Positions 42,713 to 51,620 of a stretch of DNA of 64,000 bases are shown here, one piece after another. This stretch comes from Xenorhabdus griffiniae (GTDB taxonomy: Bacteria > Pseudomonadota > Gammaproteobacteria > Enterobacterales > Enterobacteriaceae): the NCBI RefSeq assembly GCF_037265215.1, contig NZ_CP147737.1, positions 2,698,001 through 2,762,000 of the forward strand, in the 5' to 3' direction. The notes beneath the pieces are model-generated. The model worked only from the letters and a program-made list of their open reading frames with translations, was not told the DNA's origin and searched no databases. Position 1 is the first letter of the stretch; each line of letters starts with the position of its first letter. Position numbers and translations under genes: made by a program.

Positions 42713-43592
42713 GGGCGTGTTGACGTTTCGTGGAGGGAAGTTTGAACAGCATGATGATCTGGTATCATTGTCTTCGCGAAAAAACCATTACCCCAGCTCA
42801 TCATGCCAAGAACAATGTTATCAAAATCTTTATGGAATACGCTAGCTGTATTAATGCAACAACATGGATGTATTTACCACAAAGACGCGCATTACCTGAC
42901 TTTCGAAGGGATCCTTTATCGAATGAGAACGGGATGTCCGTGGCGGGATTTACCCGATGAATTTGGCAAATGGAATACGCTTTTTAAGCGCTTTAACGCC
43001 TGGTCAAAGAAAGGTGTTTTTGAATTATTATTCAAATTGTTATCTGAAAATACAGACACCGAATGGTTATTCATTGATGGGAGTATTATCCGCGCTCATC
43101 AACATAGCTCAGGGGCAGCTTCAACAGAAGATGAAGCCATCGGTAAAAGTCGAGGTGGACGTTCGACTAAAATTCATTTGGCCGTAGACAGTTATGGTTT
43201 GCCTGTCCATTTTGAGCTGTCAGGGGGTCAAACGCACGACATTGTACATGCAGAAAGTTTGGTCACCCATTCACCCGCATCCGATTTTGTGATCGCGGAT
43301 AAAGGTTACGATAGCGGTACTTTCAGAGATTTCGTTGAAAAACAAGGTTCAAAAACGGTCATTCCCTATCGAAAAAATAGCCGAAAACCCGATAAAAGTA
43401 TTGATGAAGTTTTATACTGTTATCGGCATTTGGTCGAAAATGCGTTTGCCAGAATAAAACATTTTCGAGCTATTGCGACAAGATACGATAAATTGGCGCG
43501 AAATTACGCCAGTATGTTGGCACTGGCGTTTGTCATTATATGGTTACCGATGTGGGTTGAGTAAATGGTGAACTCAAAACGTCAACAGCCCC
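42713..43592 (+). mobile_element. IS5-family element (IS427-like), 880 bp
   Basis: Ends are inverted repeats: GGGCGTGTTGACGTTT on the left and AAACGTCAACAGCCCC on the right, imperfect by two bases. It is flanked by TA on both sides (42711-42712 and 43593-43594), the TA duplication of IS427-type elements. One full transposase gene fills it. It landed exactly between codons 1-2 of the M29-like gene. Confidence 0.9.
42803..43564 (+). CDS. IS5-family transposase
   Basis: A 253-residue DDE transposase. D92 (LFIDGS), D166 (IADKGYDS) and E212 (YRHLVENAF) form the triad, with the family Y...R...K signature near E (FARIKHFRAIATRYDK). It starts MPRTMLSKSLWNTLAVLMQQ, a complete N-terminus for this group, so no frameshift is needed. 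A second frame at 42730 overlaps it and is a shadow. Confidence 0.92.
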   Translation: MPRTMLSKSLWNTLAVLMQQHGCIYHKDAHYLTFEGILYRMRTGCPWRDLPDEFGKWNTLFKRFNAWSKKGVFELLFKLLSENTDTEWLFIDGSIIRAHQHSSGAASTEDEAIGKSRGGRSTKIHLAVDSYGLPVHFELSGGQTHDIVHAESLVTHSPASDFVIADKGYDSGTFRDFVEKQGSKTVIPYRKNSRKPDKSIDEVLYCYRHLVENAFARIKHFRAIATRYDKLARNYASMLALAFVIIWLPMWVE

Positions 43593-44581
43593 TAATCATT
43601 GATGAAAAAAACAAAAGCATAAAAAACATGTTTTCTAACTTGTTTCATCACCCTTCAGTCAATAAAAAGAGAGAAAATAGCGAGGTTATTAACTTATTAA
43701 TTGGATGGGATGAGAGACATAAAAATATTATTGAAAATATTTCAAGTGCCTCGACAGAATTCCCTTTGCTGGAAACTTGCTTACTGCCTCTCGATTCTAC
43801 TCCTTCATCAATATTAATTGAACAAATTGAAAAATGTGATGTTTTCATGTTTCTTTATCTTTCATCAACATTAAAACCTTTTACATCATCAGGGCCTCAG
43901 TTTTTGTCCCCCATAAGGAAAGTTATGCAAGAAAATTGGCGAAAATCAATTATCTTCAAGGATTATGGTGAGCATTTTTATGAAGCTTTCTCTGAGCAAA
44001 TAGAAATAATAAGTAATAGAAACCAATCAATCATAAATCTTGCCATGGTAAGTAAACAAATTATCTTTGAACAAGAACATGATAGCATTCTGACCGCAAC
44101 GATTAACGAAAAACAATCATGGACATCAATAGACGGTAAAAATAGTTATGATATCACTCCTGGTGAAATAGCAACAAAACTACACAATCTAGAAGGATGT
44201 ATTACTTTTAGTGGTACTTTTCTCAGTACTATCCCTTTTGCTATTAAATATGGAGTTGTAAAAGATTTTTTCAAAATAAAAGTAAAAAATAGCCAGATCA
44301 TTGACTTTACATGCCGAGATCCTATTTTCTCCCAAGATTTTGACAAATATCTATCCGCAAATCCAAGCAATAGTGTGATTGAAGAATTTGGTATTGGGAC
44401 AAACTATGGCGTTAAAAGGCTGTACGGTTTAAATGCTGGTTTTGAAGAACGGCACCCTGGCCTGCATCTTGGATTAGGTGGCGGTGCGATGGGTAGCCAC
44501 CATTTGGATCTTATTTTTGAAGGCGGAAAACTATTCTTTGATAAGAAAAACTTTTTTCATAATAAATTATTTAATATTTAG
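43565..44581 (+). CDS. M29-metallopeptidase-like protein, start replaced by IS
   Basis: A 338-residue frame whose C-terminus resembles the M29/aminopeptidase-T fold: EEFGIGTN (Glu273/274), AGFEERHPGLHLGLGGG (Glu294/295, His301) and GSHHLDL (His312/313, Asp315) as possible metal ligands. The present start (ATG 43565) lies inside the IS; without the IS the gene read ATG-TTA-ATC at 42707. It overlaps the transposase stop (TAAATG), so may be translated by coupling. Peptidase activity, or a hydrolase/dioxygenase role as in NicX-type relatives, is inference. Confidence 0.6.
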   Translation: MVNSKRQQPLIIDEKNKSIKNMFSNLFHHPSVNKKRENSEVINLLIGWDERHKNIIENISSASTEFPLLETCLLPLDSTPSSILIEQIEKCDVFMFLYLSSTLKPFTSSGPQFLSPIRKVMQENWRKSIIFKDYGEHFYEAFSEQIEIISNRNQSIINLAMVSKQIIFEQEHDSILTATINEKQSWTSIDGKNSYDITPGEIATKLHNLEGCITFSGTFLSTIPFAIKYGVVKDFFKIKVKNSQIIDFTCRDPIFSQDFDKYLSANPSNSVIEEFGIGTNYGVKRLYGLNAGFEERHPGLHLGLGGGAMGSHHLDLIFEGGKLFFDKKNFFHNKLFNI

Positions 44582-44865
44582 ATTAACGATACATTCATAA
44601 AATTCAATTTGATATATGGTTGCTAATCAAGAAAATAATACAACCACTTCAAAGTTTAAAAAATCAACTAAACAGCAAATTTTTATGAAAAACTAATATA
44701 ATCGTACCATTATACCAGACAAAATAATTTTTGTTTTTTTACAATATATTTATTTACAATCCATTTTCATTCACTATCATACAATATTGTTATCTGCAAC
44801 ATATCATAGATAAATTATTTATCATACAGTTTAATCATCATAAACTTAGTAAAGTTGAGGTTAAT

Positions 44866-44985
44866 ATGGAAAATACCACTATCGAATTAAACGAATGGTT
44901 TGAAGAAGAAACTTTTGAAGAAGCTGTTGAAATTATGCAAGAAAAAGCCGTTGTTCCCGTTGGAACAGCCATGTGGCCCATTTAA
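44866..44985 (+). CDS. 39-residue acidic peptide, candidate RiPP precursor
   Basis: A short gene with TTGAGGTTAAT before the ATG. It has a strongly acidic leader (NEWFEEETFEEAVEIM), then a hydrophobic tail VVPVGTAMWPI. The acidic leader plus conserved-looking core is typical of ribosomally made, modified peptides. No modifying enzyme is adjacent except the M29-like gene 284 bases upstream; the upstream DNA is shared with that gene. Function is inferred, not shown. Confidence 0.5.
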   Translation: MENTTIELNEWFEEETFEEAVEIMQEKAVVPVGTAMWPI

Positions 44986-45025
44986 AAGAATATATATTCT
45001 TCGCATTAGTATATTAATGATTATA

Positions 45026-45118
45026 CCAATCTAACTTCAAGATGCGTGTGATTTCTCCCCGCTTCGCGGGGAGAAATCACGTTTCATAAAGTGTTGTAAA
45101 TTGCAACTTGAAGTTTAA
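45026..45118. repeat. Palindromic repeat with perfect 15-bp stem
   Basis: GTGATTTCTCCCCGC-TTC-GCGGGGAGAAATCAC (45048-45080) is a perfect stem with a three-base loop. It is flanked by TAACTTCAAG on the left and CAACTTGAAG on the right. Matching halves occur around the palindrome at 39560-39730. Intergenic repeat family; probable terminator for the peptide gene as well. Confidence 0.7.
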
Positions 45119-45228
45119 TGTATATATAAAACGGAGAAATACTTCTTCATTTTCATATTTCAAGTTTTTTGCAAAATTCCTTTTGCCAAAGGTTAATTTA
45201 TTATTTACTCCTATACCCTCTAAAAGCA

Positions 45229-45732
45229 TCATGCAAATCGACTATTGATTAAAGCCATCCCCATCACATCACAATATTGACCATTTCTAAACGACTGCAT
45301 ACGCCGTATACCTTCGGCTTCAAAACCAAATTTTTTATACAGAGCAATCGCTTTTTCATTATCAGTAAAAACTTCAAGTTCAATTATGATGCAGCCTAAC
45401 CAGTTGAATGCATAGTCAATAATAAAAGCCATCAACTTTGAACCAACACCTTTACCAAAATAAGCCGCATCAACACCGATACCAATCGCCACGGCGTGTC
45501 TACGTCTCGGATTAGCATAGGTAAATAACGCTATTGTACCCACAACTTTGCCATCTATTTCAGCCACAAAATCAATATGCCCTTGTGTTTTATTTAATTT
45601 TAAACGTTCACACCACATTTCATGCGAAGGACATGGGCGTTGTAATGTATTGAAGTAAACATCAGGATGGCCAAAAATTCGTTGATAATGCTCAGCATCC
45701 TCAGGCTCAGTTGCCCTTATTATAATTTCCAT
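45229..45732 (-). CDS. GNAT N-acetyltransferase
   Basis: A 167-residue GNAT enzyme, reminiscent of L-amino-acid acetyltransferases of the YhhY type. The acetyl-CoA loop is GIGVDAAYFGKGVGSKLM (V/I-x-x-x-x-Q/G-x-G-x-G/A) and the C-terminal block is NEKAIALYKKFGFEAEGI. Start at ATG 45732, with AGAGGTG upstream; the frame opens at 45738. No operon partner; substrate not determined. Confidence 0.78.
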   Translation of the reverse strand: MEIIIRATEPEDAEHYQRIFGHPDVYFNTLQRPCPSHEMWCERLKLNKTQGHIDFVAEIDGKVVGTIALFTYANPRRRHAVAIGIGVDAAYFGKGVGSKLMAFIIDYAFNWLGCIIIELEVFTDNEKAIALYKKFGFEAEGIRRMQSFRNGQYCDVMGMALINSRFA

Positions 45733-45872
45733 ACACACCTCTTTTTAACTTGTTCTCTTTATAACTACCTGATAAAAAAACAAATGTAAATAGCATATTA
45801 AATGTTTACTTAAAGTAATAATTCAACCTTCTACTGAAGTTATTTCATACCCATTTATTTTTTGGAGTTCAT

Positions 45873-46255
45873 ATGATTCAGGAAAATGTAGCTATTTTTG
45901 AATTACTCAAAAATTTTGAAGTAAGCCTTCACGGTAAAAAGAGAAATAATGCCGATTGGTTAAATATAGTATTACACGATAATTTTCTAGAAATTAGTAA
46001 GTCAGGTTATGTTTATACTAAAAAAGATGTGTTTGATGCATTAACTACAGAAAAAAAACTAATTTTCAGCTTTTCTCAAAAAACTTTTCTATAAACCTTC
46101 TTGATAAAAATATTGTATTATTAACTTATCAATCTTACGAAATGGATCTAACTGGCAACCTTTTCAATCAAGCACTTCGTTCATCAATTTGGCAATTATC
46201 TTCAACTGGTAAATGGCAGCTTAGATTCCATCAAGGTACGATCATACCTGTTTAA
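45873..46255 (+). pseudogene. DUF4440 gene broken by a frameshift at a poly-A tract
   Basis: N-terminal part in one frame (VSLHGKKRNNADWLNIVLHD...NFLEISKSGYVYTKKDVF), C-terminal part in another (LLDKNIVLLTYQSYEMDL...ALRSSIWQLSSTGKWQLRFHQ), together one SnoaL-like DUF4440 protein. The frames rejoin if one A is added to the eight-A run at 46051-46058. As it stands the first frame stops at 46094. This may be a true mutation, a slipped-strand phase-variable tract, or a sequencing error. Confidence 0.75.
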
Positions 46256-46284
46256 GAGAAAAAATGGCCCAATATTTGGGCCAT
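46256..46284 (-). terminator. cycA terminator
   Basis: On the minus strand ATGGCCCAAATATTGGGCCAT is followed by TTTTTTC, 30 bases after the cycA stop. Confidence 0.85.
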
Positions 46285-46314
46285 CCAGATTAATCAGCAG
46301 GATTCTTCTTTTGC

Positions 46315-47721
46315 TCAATGAGCAAGGCGAATTTTACGCTTTTTCACAATCTGAAACCCGATCATTAAAATAATAAACCAGATTGGTGTGGCTAATAACG
46401 CCAGGCGAGTATCTGGCTGCAAAGAAAGCAATACCAAAACAAAAGCAAAGAAAACCAAGCATACCCAAGACATGACAATACCAAATGGCATTTTATACAC
46501 CGAAGCCTGGTGTAATTCTGGGCGACGCTTTCTATAAACCAGATAGGAACACAAGATCATGCTCCAAATAAACATAAACAGGATCGCAGAAACGGTTGTC
46601 ACTAGAGTAAAAACCCGCATCACATCGGGGATAAAATAGATCAAAATGACTCCAAATGAGAGACATAGACAAGTAAAGACCAACCCTGATGCCGGAACCG
46701 AACGGCGGGAAAGACGGCTAAACTGCTTTGGTGCATCTCCTTCTTTCGCCAGACCGAACAACATCCTGCTAGTGGAGAAAACCCCACTATTTGCCGAAGA
46801 TGCCGCAGAAGTCAAAACCACAAAGTTAACGATGCTGGCAGCAGCGGGTAATCCGATCAAAACGAACAATTCCACAAAAGGACTTTTATCCGCGCTAACA
46901 GCTCGCCACGGTGTGACTGACATAATGACAATCAAAGCCAATACATAAAACGTGATAATACGGATAGGAATAGCATTGATCGCTTTTGGTAAAGATTTCA
47001 TTGGGTTTTTAGTTTCTGCTGCGGCAGTTCCCACCAACTCAATACCAACAAAAGCAAATATCGCGATCTGGAACCCGGCAAAAAATCCGCTTAACCCCAT
47101 AGGGAACATACCACCATCATTCCAGACATTAGAAAGTGCTGCAACATGTCCTGCTGGTGATTTAAAATTGATGCCAACCAAAATGCCTCCTGTCACAATC
47201 AAGGCAATAATGGCAATAATTTTGATCATGGCAAACCAAAACTCCAGTTCACCAAACAGCTTAACTGTCGCGAGATTCAGAGTTAGCAATACCAGAACAC
47301 ACAAAAGCGAAGTTCCCCATTCTGGAAAACCAGGTACCCAATATCCAACATAAGCAGTGATGGCAACAATATCGGCTATACCAGTAATTACCCAGCAGAA
47401 CCAATAAGTCCAGCCGACAAAAAAACCGGCCCACGGCCCTAGTAAATCTGCGGAGAAATCGCTAAACGACTTATAGTGCAAATTAGAAAGTAATAACTCT
47501 CCCATTGCCCGCATAACAAAAAACAGCATAAAGCCTATGATCATATAAACAAAAATAATCGATGGCCCAGCAAGAGAGATAGTTTTGCCTGATCCCATAA
47601 ACAGACCAGTACCGATGGCACCACCAATTGCAATTAACTGTATATGTCGGTTGGTAAGACTTCGCTGCAAGTGCGAACTTCCAGTTTCAGTAGTGTGAGT
47701 GGGTTGTATTTTTTCTTCCAT
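46315..47721 (-). CDS. cycA: D-serine/D-alanine/glycine permease
   Basis: A 468-residue amino-acid/proton symporter of the APC family with about twelve TM segments. NRHIQLIAIGGAIGTGLFMG near the N-terminus is the APC signature, and TYWFCWVITGIADIVAITAY with the FFAGFQIAIFAFVGIELVGT segment matches CycA. ATG 47721 is preferred over the track start (26 residues upstream) because MEEKIQPTH resembles a normal N-terminus. Substrate assignment rests on family resemblance. Confidence 0.88.
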   Translation of the reverse strand: MEEKIQPTHTTETGSSHLQRSLTNRHIQLIAIGGAIGTGLFMGSGKTISLAGPSIIFVYMIIGFMLFFVMRAMGELLLSNLHYKSFSDFSADLLGPWAGFFVGWTYWFCWVITGIADIVAITAYVGYWVPGFPEWGTSLLCVLVLLTLNLATVKLFGELEFWFAMIKIIAIIALIVTGGILVGINFKSPAGHVAALSNVWNDGGMFPMGLSGFFAGFQIAIFAFVGIELVGTAAAETKNPMKSLPKAINAIPIRIITFYVLALIVIMSVTPWRAVSADKSPFVELFVLIGLPAAASIVNFVVLTSAASSANSGVFSTSRMLFGLAKEGDAPKQFSRLSRRSVPASGLVFTCLCLSFGVILIYFIPDVMRVFTLVTTVSAILFMFIWSMILCSYLVYRKRRPELHQASVYKMPFGIVMSWVCLVFFAFVLVLLSLQPDTRLALLATPIWFIILMIGFQIVKKRKIRLAH

Positions 47722-47954
47722 AGTTGTATCCAATTTATTCTCACAGCATGGCCTTAATACCCTCAAGCTGTGTTTAATAGAACATTTTGACATAGACAAC
47801 CGCGCTATTAACAGAAGGATTTCACATGAAAAACAGAATGGTTATAATTAAACCGATTTGTTAAGCGTTTACTGTGCGTATTTCATTCAATTAGTAAAAA
47901 AATGGATATAGTCCATTGACGCCAAGTTGGCATTGGAGAATAATTAATCTTGAT

Positions 47955-48030
47955 GGGTCGTTAGCTCAGTTGGTAGAGCCGTTGACTCTTAATCAATTGG
48001 TCGGGAGTTCGAGCCTCCCACGACCCACCA
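47955..48030 (+). tRNA. tRNA-Lys (CTT)
   Basis: A 76-base cloverleaf: GGGTCGTTAGCTCAGTTGG, anticodon loop CTCTTAA giving CTT, GGGAGTTCGAGCCTCCC T-arm, encoded CCA. The CTT form is the less common Lys isoacceptor in enterics. The DNA after it is a decayed prophage scar, as is frequent for tRNA insertion sites. Confidence 0.93.
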
Positions 48031-48347
48031 ACATTATCAAGGACTTGCGTTAATATCGTGAGTCTTTTTTATTTTCAAGGATACCGATAGGATACCTTTT
48101 CGAAGTAGTAGAAAGTATAACGAGTTAATTTAATTCGTATATAAAATCATCAATACATAAAAACAAAAAAGCCATGAGTTCTAAAAATGGCTTAGTAGAT
48201 GTACCATTTCAGCCTCAAGGCTTCATCTCAAAAATTACGCTTTTCACAAAATAAATAACAATGAGTGAACAATTATTATTCTGGTTTATTTCTAACCTTC
48301 CGCTCAATAAGCTGCCCACGCTGATCAAAATAGCGACTAGGCCATAA
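48031..48347. other. Degraded interval after tRNA-Lys
   Basis: No complete gene. A GCCATGAGTTCTAAAAATGGCT hairpin with an A run before it lies at about 48162-48193. The rest is AT-rich, apparently decayed mobile DNA between tRNA-Lys and a lysozyme fragment. Confidence 0.4.
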
Positions 48348-48458
48348 GAGGGAAACCGATTATCGGCGTATCGGGACGCTGGCGGAGTCTGGACTATCTG
48401 TCGTGGTATCACGCGGATACACAAACCGGAAATTACCAAATTGATATGCGTTGGTTGA
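48348..48458 (+). pseudogene. Fragment of a phage lysozyme (GH24)
   Basis: One frame reads EGNRLSAYRDAGGVWTICRG, the diagnostic YEG-x-RL-x-AYRD...GVWT-x-C-x-G-x-T of R-type phage endolysins, then breaks at a stop at 48456. A stop precedes the Glu, and the rest of the enzyme is missing. A second overlapping frame (to about 48620) is open but unrecognised. This is a remnant of a former prophage lysis cassette downstream of tRNA-Lys. Confidence 0.65.
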
Positions 48459-48627
48459 ACGAAGGTCGCACTGATTTACCAAAAGGGCATCATGTGCTGG
48501 GTTCGTGTCGTGGCTCAACCAACGACATTCTAATTGCCACCTCAGAGCAAATGATGCTGGGATGGCGGGCTAAATACAGTATCATGACGAGAGGACGGCG
48601 GGAATACTACCACCCTACTTGATTTTA

Positions 48628-48801
48628 TTATAAACACAATACGTAATTCCACACCCCTGGATGCACTTTTGTACACTGAGCTAAACAGCTTGCCCATGCT
48701 GAACTGGCTGGAGGAAACATTGAGCAAGTCATGGCATACGTCTGTATTGAAGCTAAAAGAGTAGAGCCTGCCAACAGGCAAAGAATAATGAACTTTTTCA
48801 T
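48628..48801 (-). CDS. Small secreted four-cysteine peptide (candidate)
   Basis: A 57-residue protein: MKKFIILCLLAGSTLLASIQ... is a clear signal peptide, likely cleaved after Ala in TYA. The mature part has four Cys (TCSMFPPASSAWASCLAQC, then the C-terminal NYVLCL). GGGGTGAG stands before ATG 48801 (GTG 48810 is the alternative). It could be a bacteriocin, toxin or secreted effector; no family recognised. It lies between a lysozyme remnant and an IS1 remnant. Confidence 0.5.
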   Translation of the reverse strand: MKKFIILCLLAGSTLLASIQTYAMTCSMFPPASSAWASCLAQCTKVHPGVWNYVLCL

Positions 48802-48933
48802 TTTACTCACCCCATTTCACTGACAACAACAAAAACCAATTAACCTATTAAACCTATTTTCACCCAACAACAAGTGAATAATGCTTAACAATTAGTTAGC
48901 CTCTGAAACTAAAGTCAATATTTCTTTACCCAT

Positions 48934-49034
48934 TCCCTGAGTGGCTACAGGAATAACCCATGCTGCCACCCGTTCTCATCGCGTACCCAACGCCCACGGG
49001 CTGGTGACATTTTTGTTTTCACCGTACATTCACA
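48934..49034. repeat. Inverted copy of the prophage 1 lysis-region repeat
   Basis: The reverse complement of this stretch matches 3907-4008 over about 100 bases with few mismatches (AGCCCGT..GCGTTGGGTACGCG, AACGGGTGGCAGCATGGGTT, TAGCCACTCAG). Relative to the lysozyme fragment it has the same order and strand as in prophage 1, so the scar preserves part of a related lysis cassette. Confidence 0.75.
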
Positions 49035-49079
49035 GCGCAATTTTTTAAACGTCGAATCCAATCACTTTGATATGAGCTT

Positions 49080-49544
49080 TCGAGAAAGTCAGTTATAAAA
49101 GGACAAGTTGTTGCCCTTACCTTGAATAATTCAGGTATCCGTGATACTGCACGGACATTGCATATCAGCATTAATGCCGTCGTCCGCGTTTAAAAAACTC
49201 AACCCATGGGATGTAACCACACTCCCATTGGATAATCTGGAAATTCAGCATATCTGTGAAGTTGATGAAATCTGGTCATTAATAGTCGGAGTCAGAATAC
49301 TTTGAAAAAACCACGGAAAAAATTATACCGATTTAATGTCGTTTTTTGGTGTACGGATAATTTCAGTGCTTACAACATATTATCGGTAAATAAACACCTC
49401 ATCGGAAAAACTTTTACACAACGTATTGAACGTGAAAATCTCACTCTCCGTACTCGAACTGTAAAAGCACTGGGTTACTCAAAGTCAGTTGCAATGCATG
49501 ATAAAGTCATTGGTACCTTCATTGAACGAAAATATTATATTTAA
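49080..49544 (+). pseudogene. IS1-family transposase remnant
   Basis: Several frames together spell an IS1 transposase: KGQVVALTLNNSGIRDTART..LHISINAVVR, then KKLNPWDVTTLPLDNLEI, and from 49302 NKHLIGKTFTQRIERENLTL..SVAMHDKVIGTFIE. InsA-type N-terminus and InsB-type C-terminus are both present, but with frameshifts and stops, so inactive. No terminal inverted repeats could be placed with confidence. Confidence 0.75.
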
Positions 49545-49574
49545 CCCTAATCGACGGATTGAATACATGACCAA

Positions 49575-49602
49575 CAAATTAGCCCCTGAATAATCAGAGG
49601 CT
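49575..49602. terminator. Terminator between IS1 remnant and putP
   Basis: AGCCCCTGAATAATCAGAGGCT hairpin followed by TTTCTTATTTT on the plus strand; the minus strand has a weaker T tract. It probably ends putP transcription. Confidence 0.6.
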
Positions 49603-49618
49603 TTCTTATTTTATTGGG

Positions 49619-51103
49619 CTATTTGGTCTTATAATGCGCTTCTGCATCAGCAAAACGCTGTTGTGTTGCCTGACTTGGCGCTTTTCCTAGTAAGCTCACC
49701 ACAATAATAGCAATCGTCGCGAAGATAAAGCCTGGAATAATTTCATACAGGGAAAACCAGCGGTACTCCATCCAAACCAGTACAGTGATAGCGCCTACCA
49801 ACATACCAGCCAGCGCACCGTTACGAGTCATACGCTTCCAGAGCACTGACATCAGTACCACAGGGCCAAATGCTGCACCAAATCCTGCCCAGGCATTACT
49901 CGCCAGTGCTAGCACCTTATTATTCGGGTTAGTTGCAATTACAATTGCGATAGCTGCTACCAGCAGTACCATCATACGCCCCACCCATACCAATTCTTTC
50001 TGGCTAGCCTTGGTACGGATAAATGCTTTATACAGATCTTCCGTTAGTGCACTAGAACAAACCAATAGCTGACAACTTAAGGTGCTCATAACCGCAGCCA
50101 ATACAGCAGATAACAATATACCCGTGAGCCATGGATTGAACAAAATGACAGCCAGTTCTATAAAAATGCGCTCACGGTTTTGCGATACAGCAGCAGCCTG
50201 TCCTGGATATAATTCAAAATACGCAATGCCAAAGAAACCCACTGCCACGGTTCCTCCTAAACATAACAGCATCCACGTCATACTAATACGGCGAGCCTTA
50301 TGAATAGTCTGGTGGGAATCTGCCGCCATAAAACGTGCCAAAATATGCGGTTGGCCAAAATAACCGAAACCCCAGCCCAACAAGGAAATAATGGCAATGA
50401 TATTCAGCCCCTTGAACATATCCAAGTAAGCCGGATCTTTGGCTTCAATGATATTGATTGCTGTATCAACACCTCCCACTTTAAGCAAGATCAGCACCGG
50501 CACCAAAATCAAGGCAAAAATCATCAAAGTTGCCTGAACTGTATCCGTCCAACTCACAGCCAAAAAGCCGCCGAGGAAGGTATAGGCAATTGTCGCCAAT
50601 GCTCCTAGCCAGATAGCCTTTTCGTAGCTGATGCCGAACGTGTTTTCAAACAATAATCCACCAGCTACAACCCCCGATGCACAATAAATGGTGAAGAAAA
50701 TCAGAATAACCAGGGCGGAAATAATACGCAGAATTTTACTTCGGTCTTCAAAACGATGGGTAAAATAGTCTGGTAAAGTTAATGCGTTATTATTTATCTC
50801 AGTATGCACACGCAATCTGCCTGCTACCCAACGCCAGTTCAAATATGCACCCAGCAAACAGCCCAATGCGATCCAACTTTCTGAAATACCAGAGAAAAAG
50901 ATCACCCCCGGCAATCCCATCAATAACCAGCCACTCATATCAGAAGCGCCAGCAGATAATGCGGTTACCACACTACCTAATTTCCGTCCACCCAATATGT
51001 AATCATCAAAATTCTTGGTGGAACGATAAGCCGCAAAACCTATCAACAACATCCCTGCGATATAGATAATGAAGGTAATGAGCATTGGTGAATTTACTGT
51101 CAT
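49619..51103 (-). CDS. putP: Proline/sodium symporter PutP
   Basis: A 494-residue SSS-family transporter with about 13 TM segments that imports proline with sodium. Start MTVNSPMLITFIIYIAGMLL and motifs GGRKLGSVVTALSAGASDMS, GVVAGGLLFENTFG, GWGFGYFGQPHILARFMA match PutP. Divergent from putA across a shared regulatory region, as in related enterics. Confidence 0.96.
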   Translation of the reverse strand: MTVNSPMLITFIIYIAGMLLIGFAAYRSTKNFDDYILGGRKLGSVVTALSAGASDMSGWLLMGLPGVIFFSGISESWIALGCLLGAYLNWRWVAGRLRVHTEINNNALTLPDYFTHRFEDRSKILRIISALVILIFFTIYCASGVVAGGLLFENTFGISYEKAIWLGALATIAYTFLGGFLAVSWTDTVQATLMIFALILVPVLILLKVGGVDTAINIIEAKDPAYLDMFKGLNIIAIISLLGWGFGYFGQPHILARFMAADSHQTIHKARRISMTWMLLCLGGTVAVGFFGIAYFELYPGQAAAVSQNRERIFIELAVILFNPWLTGILLSAVLAAVMSTLSCQLLVCSSALTEDLYKAFIRTKASQKELVWVGRMMVLLVAAIAIVIATNPNNKVLALASNAWAGFGAAFGPVVLMSVLWKRMTRNGALAGMLVGAITVLVWMEYRWFSLYEIIPGFIFATIAIIVVSLLGKAPSQATQQRFADAEAHYKTK

Positions 51104-51620
51104 GCAGGTTCTTCTCCATAGTGTTTTTATAAATTATGTCTCTGCAAATGAGTTATTTACGTAAATAATGTCATCTATGCTTGAAGTACCTTTAAGTGAT
51201 ACCTCATCTTCTTTACCAGGCTGTAACAAGTTGTACCTGAAGATGCCATTAGTTTTCATATGTACTATTTATGCTTGTAATTATTCTAAAATTACATTCT
51301 ATCCTAATTTAGCTAAAACATTTTTAACAACTAATTAACTGCATTTTTATAAAAAACGTTTGCTAAATCACATTTATCACTCCAGAAGTTGTACCTGAAA
51401 TTGAATAACTGGTTATACCAAAAACTTGCACGATAAAAATAAAGTTAATAAATATCAATAATATACATAAAAATCAATAATAAGTTTCTCTGAAAAAATA
51501 ATGAAAACACGATTAATTTCACAAATTTAGAATAACCGCTTTTAACAAAGTTGCACAAAGTTGCAACATGAAAGATATTGTTATGTAACTTGTTATAGTC
51601 TTACCTATTAAGGAGTGAAA
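51104..51620. promoter_or_regulatory. put intergenic control region with PutA operators
   Basis: GTTGCA occurs at 51550-51555 and 51560-51565, close to the putA start, and AAGTTGTACCTGAA occurs at 51228-51241 and 51386-51399. PutA represses put genes through GTTGCA-like sites, so these are candidate operators. Promoters of both genes must lie here; no consensus boxes were fixed. Confidence 0.7.

Noticed and set aside
42730..42960. 76-residue frame at the start of the IS
   Set aside because: It overlaps the transposase in another frame, and the transposase N-terminus is already complete.
48215..48439. Minus-strand frame in the scar after tRNA-Lys
   Set aside because: Antisense to the lysozyme fragment and lacks any domain or ribosome site.
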